A stretch of 23,365 bases of DNA from a virus (IMGVR_UViG_3300021093_000371:1-23365), one strand, 5' to 3'. Shown: positions 12,001 through 17,122, counted from the first letter of the stretch. Numbers and translations: made by a program. Notes: generated by a model from the sequence alone, not told the origin.

Positions 12001-13204
12001 TTACATAATAAATTACGTTGTTTAATGCACCATTATATTGGTTTATACCCCCAAATACACTATTTGGAAATGTAATAACGTTGTTTACTTGTAATACATT
12101 CTTAATATCATTTTGGGGTAAGTTAGTAGTATCAACTATCAAACGATTAGTACTTGCTAAAGTATTTGTTACTACAATCGTAAGTGGCGTAGTGCTAGCA
12201 AAATTATCTGATGGATTAAAAATTTCATCAGGATCCGCTTCATTAATTAGGCCAATATTAATATCGTAATTACTTTCTGCAAAGAATCCATCTGTAAATG
12301 CTTTTTCGTCAGTAGTATTATTATAAAATAATATGGTTCTGCCTTCTAAATCAGTTACTCCATCGATATTTTCTACATCTTGTAATAATTTTCCATTTAT
12401 ATCTTGAAAGTTTAAGTTACTTACTAGATCAACATCTACTTGATTTGTAAATACAAGATTGTCTTGTGCTGTAACTTGTGGGACTTCAAAAATTACTGCT
12501 CCTGCTCTAGCGCCATTGTTAATTACACCATTATCTTGTGTTAGTCGTGTACTACGATTTGGTTGTGTGGCACTTGTACCGCTGGTGCCTGGTTGTGTTT
12601 GAATAAAAAAACCACTATCTTGATCAACAATAAAACGATATGTACCGCCACGCAACAACGTTAACGTTGGATTTTCTTCGCCAGTAGCCGTTTCTAGACT
12701 TCTAATATTATAATTATTTGATTCACTTTTAACTACATAGTCAGTATTGTTATATACAACATTAGTAGCAATTTCAACTGCTGGCAACCCTTCTGGCGCC
12801 CAGTAATATTGATTGAAGTTAATAATTTTGTCAAGGTCAATAAATGGGTCCCAACTATAAATTTGACTTTCGAAAAGTTTACTATTGTTCTCAGTAACTC
12901 CGCCCTGTAACTTTAATGCGTCAATTAATCCAGGGTAAGTTATAAAATCTTTAGCAGCCATCTCATCTTTTTTAGTAAAGATTATGCTAGGAGTTAATTG
13001 ATAATCTGTTCTAATTTTAGTAGGCTCTGTAATATAGCGATCATTGGCGTTAATACCATAACCAAACTTACTACCTACATAGCCCTGTATACGTCTCTGA
13101 TCAGAGTTGTTTACAATTTGATCCAGAGTAGCGGATAAGAATTGTTGATTGGTTGGAGTATGAAAAATTTCAGGTAAGAAATTTAACGTTCTAATTCTTG
13201 CCAT
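1..13204 (-). CDS. Giant virion structural protein, partial (C-terminus beyond left edge)
   Basis: One open frame runs from ATG at 13202-13204 to the left edge: at least 4401 codons. I translated many segments across it (1-1260, 1981-2260, 2990-5610 in parts, 8041-8340, 10741-10980, 11221-11280, 12241-13204) and met no stop. It starts MARIRTLNFLPEIFHTPTNQ. Residues about 57-145 (YITEPTKIRTDYQ, FITYPGLIDALKLQGG, INFNQYYWAPEG) resemble, from memory, the giant virion proteins of T4-like cyanophages. Domains in order: a beta-rich domain near residues 175-260, five Gly/Thr modules, a seven-blade FG-GAP propeller (about 2550-3300), an EVKPYHVVIKEF region, and a LLTGLTRGVEGTTK domain near residue 4100. 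The gene follows gp6 after one base, in the place of T4 gp7, which has about 1032 residues. A baseplate-wedge or host-contact role is inferred from position; no enzyme motif was recognised. The true length is unknown. Confidence 0.88.
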   Translation of the reverse strand, partial: MARIRTLNFLPEIFHTPTNQQFLSATLDQIVNNSDQRRIQGYVGSKFGYGINANDRYITEPTKIRTDYQLTPSIIFTKKDEMAAKDFITYPGLIDALKLQGGVTENNSKLFESQIYSWDPFIDLDKIINFNQYYWAPEGLPAVEIATNVVYNNTDYVVKSESNNYNIRSLETATGEENPTLTLLRGGTYRFIVDQDSGFFIQTQPGTSGTSATQPNRSTRLTQDNGVINNGARAGAVIFEVPQVTAQDNLVFTNQVDVDLVSNLNFQDINGKLLQDVENIDGVTDLEGRTILFYNNTTDEKAFTDGFFAESNYDINIGLINEADPDEIFNPSDNFASTTPLTIVVTNTLASTNRLIVDTTNLPQNDIKNVLQVNNVITFPNSVFGGINQYNGALNNVIYYVKEIIDANKFTISQSINGPEVTLTTASGSMNATVNQGLNEEGFYSFVNNYFYIVTYVENIDDPVNPIIRLKPYQLINENTQITALYGTEYIGLDFYKDLTGSIKEVPNITANLNTLYYQDASNPNKVGILRIIENNIGNNLNVETDILGKKNFQITVPNQQVVIFTNGLKVSFSGDVTPISYLEGEYYVQGVGTEKGIELIDLKETVTPEAYTFENPIPYDIFPWDIGAYSGSNSIPINKDYITIARNAINKNGWSRSNRWFHSSVIDATAKYNNNPEILNEYAVEKNKANRPIIEFYPNLKLFNQGTLGKTPVDFIDRRTSDAFSIVNGQVNYYPDVKIFTGYNATIQASPGYSGTDNVNSTDLIVGEIYEIVSVGTTDWIACGAESNTAGISFTASAIGAGTGTAKALSYTYALVPQSSVKTSQSDGSIIAATFTLTQYISDLGNYENPTPLSGILPTNAIISSISDITISSTKYFKLQISWAKNDPIESAYTNRSLIANPFLQDFDNTNYNLFNGARIIFAADTNAEVRDKIYVVNLSPITVGGKPIISLVEASDGAIKDNEQTVITRGYFNTGKTYRFTDENYGAWILAQFKYDTNQEPLFDVFDKIGQSLSNQEIYEGSNFAGSKLFAYAKGTGTDDPVLGFPLAYSSLTNVGDIKFDVAFNSQRFDYVNNLTNLPANEPINLGFVRNYETRSLFERLTGWVPAIAPSVQYQNFEFDFFSENPNRIFQIDVPVNDQKPDSWPVAFVYINNIPVEKSDYIYAVENGKTNFFIDVKSLTNTKVQIQVLSDKVSSSGYYSIPINLNNNPFNTDIKEVNIGDIRRQYTSIFYNNNTIKGEIFGNNNFQDLGDLIYWGDKIIQNSASLVAPGTFNRTENNNLFNALLYNSREYIKFKTLLVDTVNNTDYPQRYTPAVILDDALDQITSSKSQEQSFFWSDMVPSKSPFITNTYTIKNNIETSFYDLSKIYNYTKANYDGVLVYLQRKAGVINNVSQLMKDVDYTISTDSPSLTITKDLLKGDTIIINEYNQTYGSYVPNTPTKLGMYPATKPAVIYDKSYQNFTYFIVGHDGSYNKLYGNYDPVTNTLQDYRDQVLFEFENRVYNNLKLEGLISPVQQFDYIPGFFRSEVNNLTNLNYEQWISMYSLTFLDWIGQNRLNYKTQVFNRSSPWTYNYRDSLNKVNKSLVTQGDWRGLYQYFYDTTTPNTTPWEMLGYANKPNWWEERYGPAPYTSNNQQLWQDLEAGYDYGSPILDSKDLIIGKKYRIITLGTTDWNIVAGTSGVAYNVNDDITIVNQYLGTGTANSIITFAARPGLSEILPVNAAGQLLNPIECLLSNYDGNIFKRDWIIGDNAAVELSYRRSSSYPFDCLRIFALSNPAKFYNLCIDLDDYRYNIEFNQYLVDDRKHLIYDDIKIYGNGTAKTSYLNWIVDYQKQQGIKATQNIEDLLYNLDVRLTYRMAGFSDKTLLKFFVEKSNPSATNTSLLIPDASYQVLLYENQPSDKIIFTSVIIQKTKNGFKVYGNSQKNAYFTTLAPDINSQPLQIIVEGLEVNVYSSSLNEYEYVPYGTEFYNVQDVAQFMLNYGAYTISLGAKYETQLNGIEINWETMVAEFLYWAQIGWVIGATLNCNPAALSLEIDKESHVVQPLTLYKENFVLNQNLFPIQLSNLSIVRDGTNFKVTCLNEGEIVSYGEFNLSNMEHGIVFDNITEFQDIIYNLTTGVRQNRIYTIGSKSAEWNGFLYIAGFIYNQDNIKEWNKNTKYTKGNIVEYKNRYYSATKVIQPAESFQETEWIVTDYNEIQKGLLPNSATRSYESTLYYNSNNANLENEADLLSFSLIGFRPRSYMKAADLTDITQVNVFKNLIKNKGTKNAIDAFKGANLPQGGIQYDLYENWAILSGKFGGSLSENFIEIRLNENKMVGNPGTVSLTTGDFTPGMQQYVPLNKIFNYSQPITNVNVLPTKPYSPNMVYPDAGYVNFNDVKMSSYFYSDLPNAINKQGDVVPIENVYVRDYIWLADYLGSWKVCTPDILINNYNKSSPAPVIINLTTNPNGTATLTFNNAHGLEKFDLIIIINFDTSVNGYYTVSEIINPTQILINFVTTEGLIISGEGTCLKLINQRVSNPTKILNLPLLSSEFTQNTVWVDENDDGAWAVYRKSLNYKRVKELEIEGSTSYGYSVAYNDNFGYLVGDPGDVDNTDDITPGNVYRYTGPLDNLLLLETFNTGERSFGQTIAYNNNTIVISQPTATTDKKVFVYVYNSNNSLTEDLLLTQEIEPPTTVDSWGESLAISNDGNYIFILNNEDALSNNKEIYAYKRQNINLSAEYLTADETYIITSVGTTDFAAISTTTTTTENKVGQIFVATGAGTGTGTVTQISYKFAGIISDIDSTVGDNFGKSIACDYYADTIVVGAPNSDYTSLTTTKSDWGRAVVYNRISQNIEVQSNSVGENAQVFTLFVDPSPDTVTVNLLNTYSNNAMELSSTTDISVNDPIVFLGSGLAATNIITAKTYYVAELIAGNKIKIKTSRSTTDVSTLIEKLSIPEGTATATPQFLHVDVTVNGISVQDNNYALVDTTLYYSTYLNAGDIINISQNTFVKVQTLTSTSTPKTGVAFGTSVDITSFGTEIIVGAPFELQDGNEGGVYRFTDAGGEYGMIIGSEEVNLTTNQSILLNGYMVNLLDGSNAADVAQTINSAKITNVQAASTDQNKLIISLRNMSIAAANHELELTVSSIDTLNELGITIYPNTQLISCPHSETQTQFGSVVKFDESNNSFVASAPTGTRFAATTFDFIDDENQDNDTVFDNNATRWIDTFRNAGAVYMFDYIAKYDETVTEPGAYVYAQSVNSNSLSYGTQPLYGSALAFTDNTVLVGTPYYKPESVDGQVVIFDNTTGQTDWAVYRKSCDIVDINRINNIQLFSAETNNSLLNLDYIDPLAGKIFGAVRQNIDYVCNLDPASYNNISNNTNVIWGDNNVGKLWLDTSNMRFVNYHQNDPVYNATYWGTLFPGSDPAIYTWVVSVDPPTQYTGVGVPKDFNKFSIQTFIDQSGTVTLCYYFWVRFTNVIVPNSGKTLSDTVMESYLLNPLQSGISYFAPLLPNSYAIYNAQQSIKNTDTILHIGYKSTTSESIPHQEFNLVRSNFADDFLPGLPNTQYPHPTYLYDRMLDSMAGVDEEGSTVPNPYLPRAVQSGVLVRPRQSFFYNRYTALKNYIQYANTIMAQYPLVEIRPDATFFYKENKPIFDIVTGLLIVKDLTYNIVTLGNTTWSTIGATLVSAGDFVIGKTYIINTISNTDYTLIGANTNSVGVKFIATGTGNGNGTGTAYEITFTATANGNGDGTASTLTFDEGELYKTSDYVTRIDWWAEGFDNNTKPAFQVQLYSDLLRLENIDINTIARVIKGGNNTRETYIYVIETLDDNTQIERWKRIGLEKGTYEISKEIYDYDLGKYGYGGNFYDTDSFDDFPSNETRWIIRCLNEQIFTNELLIHRNKALILLFEYIVSETNESQNYLPWLNKTSLVDVKHTVRELLPTEKFRTDSDEFLSGYFNEVKPYHVVIKEFLLNYTKLDVYPGTLTDFDLPASYNTTQDEFITPQLVYGPLVQNNNNQFDKTSSEWQNDIYNEWYNNWGLMLSSSYQSPSYTDYLTENEKLEETIYSANYFMTTLQTYLPITSTTAIMKNVSGFPVTGTFRIEEELITYAGIDRARNLLTGLTRGVEGTTKTVHLPNSEVYMELPPIIVIDSGSQYNEFTPKVTAVVDELIYSAPRKPAVLQAVMALDKVINIEVLDPGSGFETKPEIVIEPSIKIVFNSTAVDNNTNTISISGFTLKTGDSIKYIAGFITVDATNIVPSQIYTIQTIGTTNFTLMGAPNNLVGTKFIATRVGTGTGTLKQSVPIDYLVDNQWYYVRLIDNIPNPIVALYASYAEAVQDKNKIPIQVSTTNVENQLWLGARALAVTTAQPVRENIVSIKFDRNSFDSKVTDWAKDRFYGSFFAGDYESQSASSWSLKLQS
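365..490 (-). repeat. Gly/Thr module, copy E (residues about 4241-4280)
   Basis: The stretch reads VPSQIYTIQTIGTTNFTL and ends ATRVGTGTGTL. It contains the GAPNNLVGTKF core expected of the pattern. It is the last copy in the window; more may exist beyond the left edge. It follows the LLTGLTRGVEGTTK and VLDPGSGFETKPEI segments. Confidence 0.72.
780..1010 (-). other. Beta-rich GLTRGVEGTT-type domain of the giant protein (about residues 4065-4142)
   Basis: The segment contains VSGFPVTGTFRIEEELITYA, then LLTGLTRGVEGTTK, VHLPNSEV and YMELPPIIVIDSG. The order 'SGFPxxGTFRIxxExxxYxG ... LTGLTRGVxGTT' is a pattern I associate with phage tail and fibre structural proteins. It is followed by a VLDPGSGFETKPEIVI segment, another common beta-strand pattern of such proteins. 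Function unknown. Confidence 0.45.
2057..2266 (-). repeat. Gly/Thr module, copy D, preceded by a degenerate partial copy (residues about 3647-3716)
   Basis: The full copy covers 2057-2191, starting FVIGKTYIINTISNTDYT and ending GTGNGNGTGTA. Immediately before it in the protein, at 2192-2266, is a partial unit reading LTYNIVTLGNTTWSTIGA. This matches the first half of the module and then breaks off, so here the module occurs as a half-copy plus full copy in tandem. A second Gly/Asn run (NGNGDGTAS) follows the full copy. Confidence 0.7.
3302..5565 (-). other. Seven-blade FG-GAP (integrin-alpha-like) beta-propeller domain within the giant protein
   Basis: Seven blade-start motifs of the form [FYW]-G-x-[ST/V]-[hydrophobic] are visible, most followed by a strand and a V-[GA/S]-x-P turn. 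They begin near residues 2572 (SYGYSVAYND), 2626 (SFGQTIAYNN, then TIVISQP), 2680 (SWGESLAISNDG), 2791 (NFGKSIACD, then IVVGAPNSD), 3009 (AFGTSVDIT, then IIVGAPFE), 3156 (QFGSVVKFD, then VASAPTG) and 3253 (LYGSALAFT, then VLVGTPYYK). Several blades also carry a closing G-x-V-Y strand (GNVYRY, GGVYRF, GAVYMF). The first blades are 54 residues apart; later ones are separated by large inserts. WAVYRKS occurs just before blade 1 (W2550) and just after blade 7 (W3293). Integrin-type propellers usually bind proteins or carbohydrates, so adhesion is a reasonable inference. Confidence 0.75.
4895..5035 (-). repeat. Gly/Thr module, copy C, inserted between propeller blades 3 and 4 (residues about 2724-2770)
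   Basis: The stretch starts LTADETYIITSVGTTDF and ends VATGAGTGTGTV. A run of threonines (STTTTTTEN) replaces the usual GAxxN core. The blade 3 start is at residue 2680 and the blade 4 start at 2791, a gap of 111 instead of the 54 seen between earlier blades. The extra ~57 residues correspond closely to this module plus short linkers, so it looks inserted into a blade loop. Confidence 0.7.
8096..8233 (-). repeat. Gly/Thr module, copy B (residues about 1658-1703), degenerate
   Basis: The stretch starts LIIGKKYRIITLGTTDWN and ends YLGTGTA. The first half fits the module pattern well. The middle is altered: GA-x-x-N is replaced by VAGTSGVAYNVNDD, and the GTGTG end is shortened to GTGTA. It lies directly after a segment reading WWEERYGPAPYTSNNQQLW, a Trp-rich stretch of the giant protein. 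This is the most divergent of the five main copies. Confidence 0.65.
10784..10912 (-). repeat. Gly/Thr module, copy A (residues about 765-807 of the giant protein)
   Basis: The translated stretch starts LIVGEIYEIVSVGTTDW and ends GAGTGTA. It fits the pattern [LF]-[IV]-x-G-x-x-Y-x-I-x-[ST]-[VIL]-G-T-T-[DN]-[FYW], then G-A-x-x-N-x-x-G-x-x-F-x-A, then a GTGTG-like end, which is shared by the other four copies. Copy spacing in the protein is irregular, so this is a dispersed module and not a tandem array. It carries a Cys (WIACGAE) where other copies have a small or hydrophobic residue. Function unknown; a small beta-structured insert is likely. Confidence 0.75.
12430..12690 (-). other. Beta-rich domain near the N-terminus of the giant protein (about residues 172-258)
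   Basis: The translation contains NPTLTLLRGGTYRFIVDQ, then FFIQTQPGTSG, TQPNRSTRLTQDNGVINNG and a closing AGAVIFEVP strand. The order (strand with LxRGxTYxF, a FxIQTxPG turn, an NNG turn, a GxVxFxVP end strand) recalls a small cupredoxin-like beta-sandwich. This is a tentative fold call from pattern only. No full copper-ligand set was recognised, so a structural or binding role is more likely than redox. Confidence 0.4.
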
Positions 13205-13205
13205 T

Positions 13206-16200
13206 TTACACTGCCCTTAACTGATCAGGAGTAAGTGCTGCAATTATTACAATGTCATTAGCCGTCGCAGCGTTAACAAAAATTTCATAAGGTTGACATT
13301 TAATTTCATATAAATCACCAAACGATTCATTTGGATCATTGGGCACGATTACTGCTGAACTTACTAAGTCTCCTATTTCATTATGTAGATATGCTGATAG
13401 TTCACTAAAGTAAAATGTATCACCAAAGTTCCAGTTTTGTATATTAAAATATTCATTCATAGAAGTAATCACAGCACTACGAATTTCACTATCACTAGCG
13501 GTTGAAATTGAATTCTTAATAATTTTAATTGTACCCTGTAATGCCTTCGCTGCCTTAGGTCCAAATAATGGCTTGAAAGTTACACTATTCATAATCATAC
13601 TATCACTGACCATTTTATAAAATTGTAATTTTTCATAGCTAGCGTTAAGTTCTGTAATAGTTGGTTGAGCAGGTTTACTAATAGTGTTTGTAGTATCTTG
13701 TATATAATTTGTATAGGCTGTATAGTATTCCTGTGTAACCAAATACAAATCAATAATGTTTGTTGTTGCCGGATCAATACGCACAGTATTATTAGAATTG
13801 TGAGTGTATTTGTAAGTAAGACCCTGTCTACCATACATAATACTATAGTTTGACATTTCTTTTAATATATATGATTGTGTTGTAACTTCTGGATCCTGAA
13901 AAGTTTTGTAAAATTTATTTTCACTAAAAGCATAGAATAATGTTTTTTCGGGATATTCATATTTTATAACTTCAATGTCAGATTTAATTGCGTATAAATC
14001 TACTACATCCTTTGAGGGCAAAATTTGTTGTCTAGTTAAATTTATAGCATCTTGAATAGTTTCAAAAAATACATATCTATTTGTATTTGTAGCATCAGTT
14101 TTGAAACCAGTAGTTGCATTTGTTGTATATGTAAATCCAGTAATTTCACTAAAAAAATCAGGATTAGTAACTAGTGTTCCATTGTTATCACTGGTAGTAC
14201 TTACAGATACTTCATAATCATTAATATACCCGTCGCTTTCAATAGTTTGTCCTGTAATATTTATTTTGTAGTCTTTTGCCAATGGTGTGCTAGTATCAAC
14301 AACAGTATTAATACCTAATACGTTAACATTGTCTTGCAGCACAGTACCGGAGAATGGATCGTAAACTAATTCGTTTTGTGGGAAACTAAACCTTACGTCG
14401 TCTACACTACCAAAATAATATTCTAGTGATTTTACTTCAACAATATAACTATTTGGTATATTTTGACTAATAAATTTTACAAAACTATTATTCGTATCCA
14501 CAGGATGTATCGACCAACGATCTTGATCAATCGCTAATTTGTTATTAAACAGTAGACTAAAACTTTCATTAAGTTCAAGTCTTTGTTTTGCTTCAAGTAT
14601 AATATTAGTTGGCAAACTATTACTAAAGGCTGGAATAACTTGCGATAGTATCGCTCCAGTTGGAACATAACCATCTAAAGTAATTGGCCCTGTACCATTA
14701 GGAAATATACCATCACCGCCATTTGCGCCGTCGCCTATAACTTCAAGCACTGTAGTGAAGAAAAACGTAACGTCGGTGGACTTTGGAATACCATTTACTA
14801 ACCTATAATTACTATCGAAAAATTTGCCTGGAGGAGCAGATATTTTAATCAATGCACCTTTCGTTATATATTTTAAATTGTTAGTTGTAAATACTCCAGT
14901 AGATAATGCATTTTTTTCTAAAGTTGGATAATTTGTAATATATCCATTTAATGAATTGGCACCAACCACTGCCATTTTCCAATAGACAGGCAAACTAGTA
15001 TCGCTTCCTGTTACAGCATATCTTGGATAATAAGTCGTATAGTATTGATAACTTTCTATTTTTGATAGTTGATTAGTTAATGATTGTGTTAAGAAAAACA
15101 TAATATCGCTTGTACTGTCAAAAGTAAAAGCAAAAGTAAAGTTGGTTTTATCGCGCCATAGTGCGCCGTCGTTGCCTAAACTTAATATGCTTGAATATTT
15201 TCCAGTTGGATCCAGCAAGTCTAAATTTTTACTTACCCCAATGCTGCTACGATTAATTGCTTTTGACTTAATAATTGAGCTGTACAAAGTATAAGGAAAG
15301 TTATTGTAATCTTCTCCGTTAACCATACGATTTTGCGTATAATAACGAGTTGGCGCACGTTGCTTGATGTTTGGTATGCTTTCTCTTGCCTGTGCATTTG
15401 AGACTGGACTAGTTAGTGCTAATCCTACAGTAAGTGTTTCTACTCTACCTACGCGACTGACATAGTTAAATGCTACAGTCAATCCTTGCATTTCACTTAC
15501 ATCTATAGTATATGTTAATGCGTTGCTTGAGCGTACATAGGCACGGAAACTACCTACAGGAATCTTTGAAAAAACGCCATCGCCAAATACATATGAAACT
15601 CTATCGTTGAAGCCTGAATCAACACTAAAAATAGTTCTATTACTGTTTTCTGTTTGTAGATAGGCATCAGCATAGACACTTTCAACCTTACGCCATTCTG
15701 CCCTACCTAGATTATTTTCATTTAATTGATATAACCATGTATCTGTATTATTTACGCCTTCTATTTCACCAATAGGTATATTTTGATTTGCAATTTGTTC
15801 CTGTAAATCAAAATCAAAATCAAGCAATGTACCTTGTTTAAAGTAAAAAAAGAATCCAGTATTTGGACTACCAAATCCTAACTGATCGTTTCTATACAAC
15901 ATATTGAAACGTCCGCTTGGTGATGGACTGATTTCATATACATTAGGTTGATCTAAACTTGTAACGCTTACAAGTTCGAAATTCATTCTAATATTATCAA
16001 CAGTAGATACGAAAGGTGCAATAGGCAATGATCCTTCTGGTATCGCTATACTGTATTCACTAGTGGTTATACCTAAAATTTCTTGGACATTTCCTGGACG
16101 TCCTACTTTTTGACTATTAACAAGTGTAGCATTAATAATGGTATTAAATTGTTCTAAAAAGTTTGGATTAGCAGGGTCATTCCATAATATAGGAAGATTG

Positions 16201-16613
16201 CTTAAGTTTACTCCATTTAGATCAGTAATATTTTGTGTTGTGCTTATACTAGTAACTTTCAAATAACCTTCAGCACATAAATTACGTTTTGGCGTATAGC
16301 TAACAAGGTTGGCTAGTTTAACAACACTATCTCTGCGTTCAGCCGTATCTAAAAAGTTTTCCCTAGCATTTAAGTCATTTCGAAAAGCAAGACCCTGACC
16401 CATAAACGCCATTACGTCAAGTAAGGCTATAAATTCACTTGATTCTGTAAAGTCATTAAACGTTTCTGGATAGTAAGTTTGTAGGTAGTCAATGAAACTC
16501 TTGCGTAGTGTTTCATAATCATAACTACGGAAATCGGCCTGGCGGAAAGTTTGATAAATTGCCTTCCAATCATTTATACCAAACAAAGAGGTTTGTTTAC
16601 TACTAGTAGCCAT
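13206..16613 (-). CDS. gp6: Baseplate wedge protein gp6-like
   Basis: 1135 residues. The N-terminal part (about 24-111) has the features of T4-type gp6: FRQADFRSYDYETLRKSF, then a stretch with MAFMGQGLAFRNDLNARENF and RRDSVVKLANLVSYTPKR. In T4, gp6 dimers form the inner ring of the baseplate and join neighbouring wedges. The C-terminal ~170 residues (VTFKPLFGPKAAKALQGTI, then WNFGDTFYFSELSAYLHNEI and EIFVNA) look like the terminal domain of the family. T4 gp6 is about 660 residues, so this protein is much longer; the extra length lies in a beta-rich Asn/Thr/Tyr-rich middle. ATG at 16613 is preceded by a GATAAATA motif and no clear ribosome binding site. It lies 39 bases after gp25, and its stop is one base before the giant gene. 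Confidence 0.9.
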   Translation of the reverse strand: MATSSKQTSLFGINDWKAIYQTFRQADFRSYDYETLRKSFIDYLQTYYPETFNDFTESSEFIALLDVMAFMGQGLAFRNDLNARENFLDTAERRDSVVKLANLVSYTPKRNLCAEGYLKVTSISTTQNITDLNGVNLSNLPILWNDPANPNFLEQFNTIINATLVNSQKVGRPGNVQEILGITTSEYSIAIPEGSLPIAPFVSTVDNIRMNFELVSVTSLDQPNVYEISPSPSGRFNMLYRNDQLGFGSPNTGFFFYFKQGTLLDFDFDLQEQIANQNIPIGEIEGVNNTDTWLYQLNENNLGRAEWRKVESVYADAYLQTENSNRTIFSVDSGFNDRVSYVFGDGVFSKIPVGSFRAYVRSSNALTYTIDVSEMQGLTVAFNYVSRVGRVETLTVGLALTSPVSNAQARESIPNIKQRAPTRYYTQNRMVNGEDYNNFPYTLYSSIIKSKAINRSSIGVSKNLDLLDPTGKYSSILSLGNDGALWRDKTNFTFAFTFDSTSDIMFFLTQSLTNQLSKIESYQYYTTYYPRYAVTGSDTSLPVYWKMAVVGANSLNGYITNYPTLEKNALSTGVFTTNNLKYITKGALIKISAPPGKFFDSNYRLVNGIPKSTDVTFFFTTVLEVIGDGANGGDGIFPNGTGPITLDGYVPTGAILSQVIPAFSNSLPTNIILEAKQRLELNESFSLLFNNKLAIDQDRWSIHPVDTNNSFVKFISQNIPNSYIVEVKSLEYYFGSVDDVRFSFPQNELVYDPFSGTVLQDNVNVLGINTVVDTSTPLAKDYKINITGQTIESDGYINDYEVSVSTTSDNNGTLVTNPDFFSEITGFTYTTNATTGFKTDATNTNRYVFFETIQDAINLTRQQILPSKDVVDLYAIKSDIEVIKYEYPEKTLFYAFSENKFYKTFQDPEVTTQSYILKEMSNYSIMYGRQGLTYKYTHNSNNTVRIDPATTNIIDLYLVTQEYYTAYTNYIQDTTNTISKPAQPTITELNASYEKLQFYKMVSDSMIMNSVTFKPLFGPKAAKALQGTIKIIKNSISTASDSEIRSAVITSMNEYFNIQNWNFGDTFYFSELSAYLHNEIGDLVSSAVIVPNDPNESFGDLYEIKCQPYEIFVNAATANDIVIIAALTPDQLRAV
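13214..13218 (-). promoter_or_regulatory. Shine-Dalgarno-like site for the giant gene
   Basis: On the minus strand AAGGG lies nine bases before the ATG at 13204, inside the last codons of gp6. The gp6 stop TAA is followed by a single A and then ATG. This supports 13204 as the start and suggests coupling to gp6 translation. Confidence 0.5.
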
Positions 16614-16618
16614 ACTAA

Positions 16619-16626
16619 TATTTATC
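16619..16626 (-). promoter_or_regulatory. Putative T4-type late promoter before gp6 (GATAAATA)
   Basis: The minus strand reads GATAAATA, TTAGT, ATG. T4 late promoters have TATAAATA, and related cyanophage late promoters have NATAAATA. The motif lies in the 39-base gap between gp25 and gp6, with five bases to the start codon. In T4 the RNA start lies a few bases past this motif, which here would be at or next to the ATG. Confidence 0.6.
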
Positions 16627-16652
16627 TATATGGAAAACCGTGATTTTTGGAA

Positions 16653-17099
16653 TCAGATACTAGCAGCCCCTGTTCTACTATTGAAAAATATAGATAAAAG
16701 TTCAGCCTGATTGAAAGGGTATACAGCGAGTTGTAGTTCAACTAATATGCCGTTTTCCTGCGGATAAACTCTTATAGTACCTACTTGTAAACGTGGGTCC
16801 AGACTTATTATTCTACGTATTTCAGCCTCGATATTTTCTTGCGTTGTAAAATCGTTTGGTTCAAACACAAAGTCCCAAATACGTGAACCATATTCAGGTT
16901 GGCCTACTTTTTGTCCTTGTTTTATATTAAGAGCGTTTAAAAAATCTTGTATTACCAACGGCGCATCAGTCATTTTAAACTTTTTACCGCTTATTAATGA
17001 ATTAGTAATACTACCCGGACCGCCATACTCTCCCGGAGGGGGGTTAGTAGTCTTGGGTTTATTTGCTGCTATTGTGCTGAATCCAATATATTGCGGCAT
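16653..17099 (-). CDS. gp25: Baseplate wedge protein gp25-like
   Basis: 148 residues, close to T4 gp25 (132). Residues about 41-145 carry the gp25/GPW fold, related to TssE of type VI secretion: DAPLVIQDFLNALNIKQG, then QPEYGSRIWDFVFEPND (conserved Glu-Pro pair at 80-81), an EAEIRRIISLDPRL helix, and closing strands. The first ~30 residues form a Pro/Gly-rich extension (NKPKTTNPPPGEYGGPG). In T4, gp25 sits in the inner baseplate, contacts gp6 and helps start sheath polymerisation. It is directly upstream of gp6 in transcription. A perfect TATAAATA motif lies five bases before its ATG, and no strong ribosome binding site is visible. Confidence 0.92.
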   Translation of the reverse strand: MPQYIGFSTIAANKPKTTNPPPGEYGGPGSITNSLISGKKFKMTDAPLVIQDFLNALNIKQGQKVGQPEYGSRIWDFVFEPNDFTTQENIEAEIRRIISLDPRLQVGTIRVYPQENGILVELQLAVYPFNQAELLSIFFNSRTGAASI

Positions 17100-17104
17100 A
17101 CTAG

Positions 17105-17112
17105 TATTTATA
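17105..17112 (-). promoter_or_regulatory. Putative T4-type late promoter before gp25 (TATAAATA)
   Basis: The minus strand reads TATAAATA, CTAGT, ATG. This is a perfect match to the T4 late promoter. It lies in the 23-base gap between the 301-residue gene and gp25. The five-base spacing and the trailing TAGT are the same as before gp6. Confidence 0.7.
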
Positions 17113-17122
17113 TCTCAGTCTA

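Noticed and set aside
513-12269. Short plus-strand ORFs across the left half
   Set aside because: All are antisense to the giant minus-strand frame, short, without ribosome binding sites or recognisable domains.
1-13200. Large noncoding or pseudogene region
   Set aside because: The absence of complete ORFs is due to one frame that stays open to the window edge. Its translation is coherent structural protein sequence.
13595-13834. Minus-strand 79-codon ORF inside gp6 in another frame
   Set aside because: It overlaps gp6 completely, is rich in Ile, Leu and Gln from frame-shifted AT-rich codons, and shows no start signal.
16614-16652. Terminator between gp25 and gp6
   Set aside because: Only a weak four-base inverted repeat (GATT/AATC) is present and there is no U-tract after a stable stem. 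The gap is better explained by the late promoter motif.
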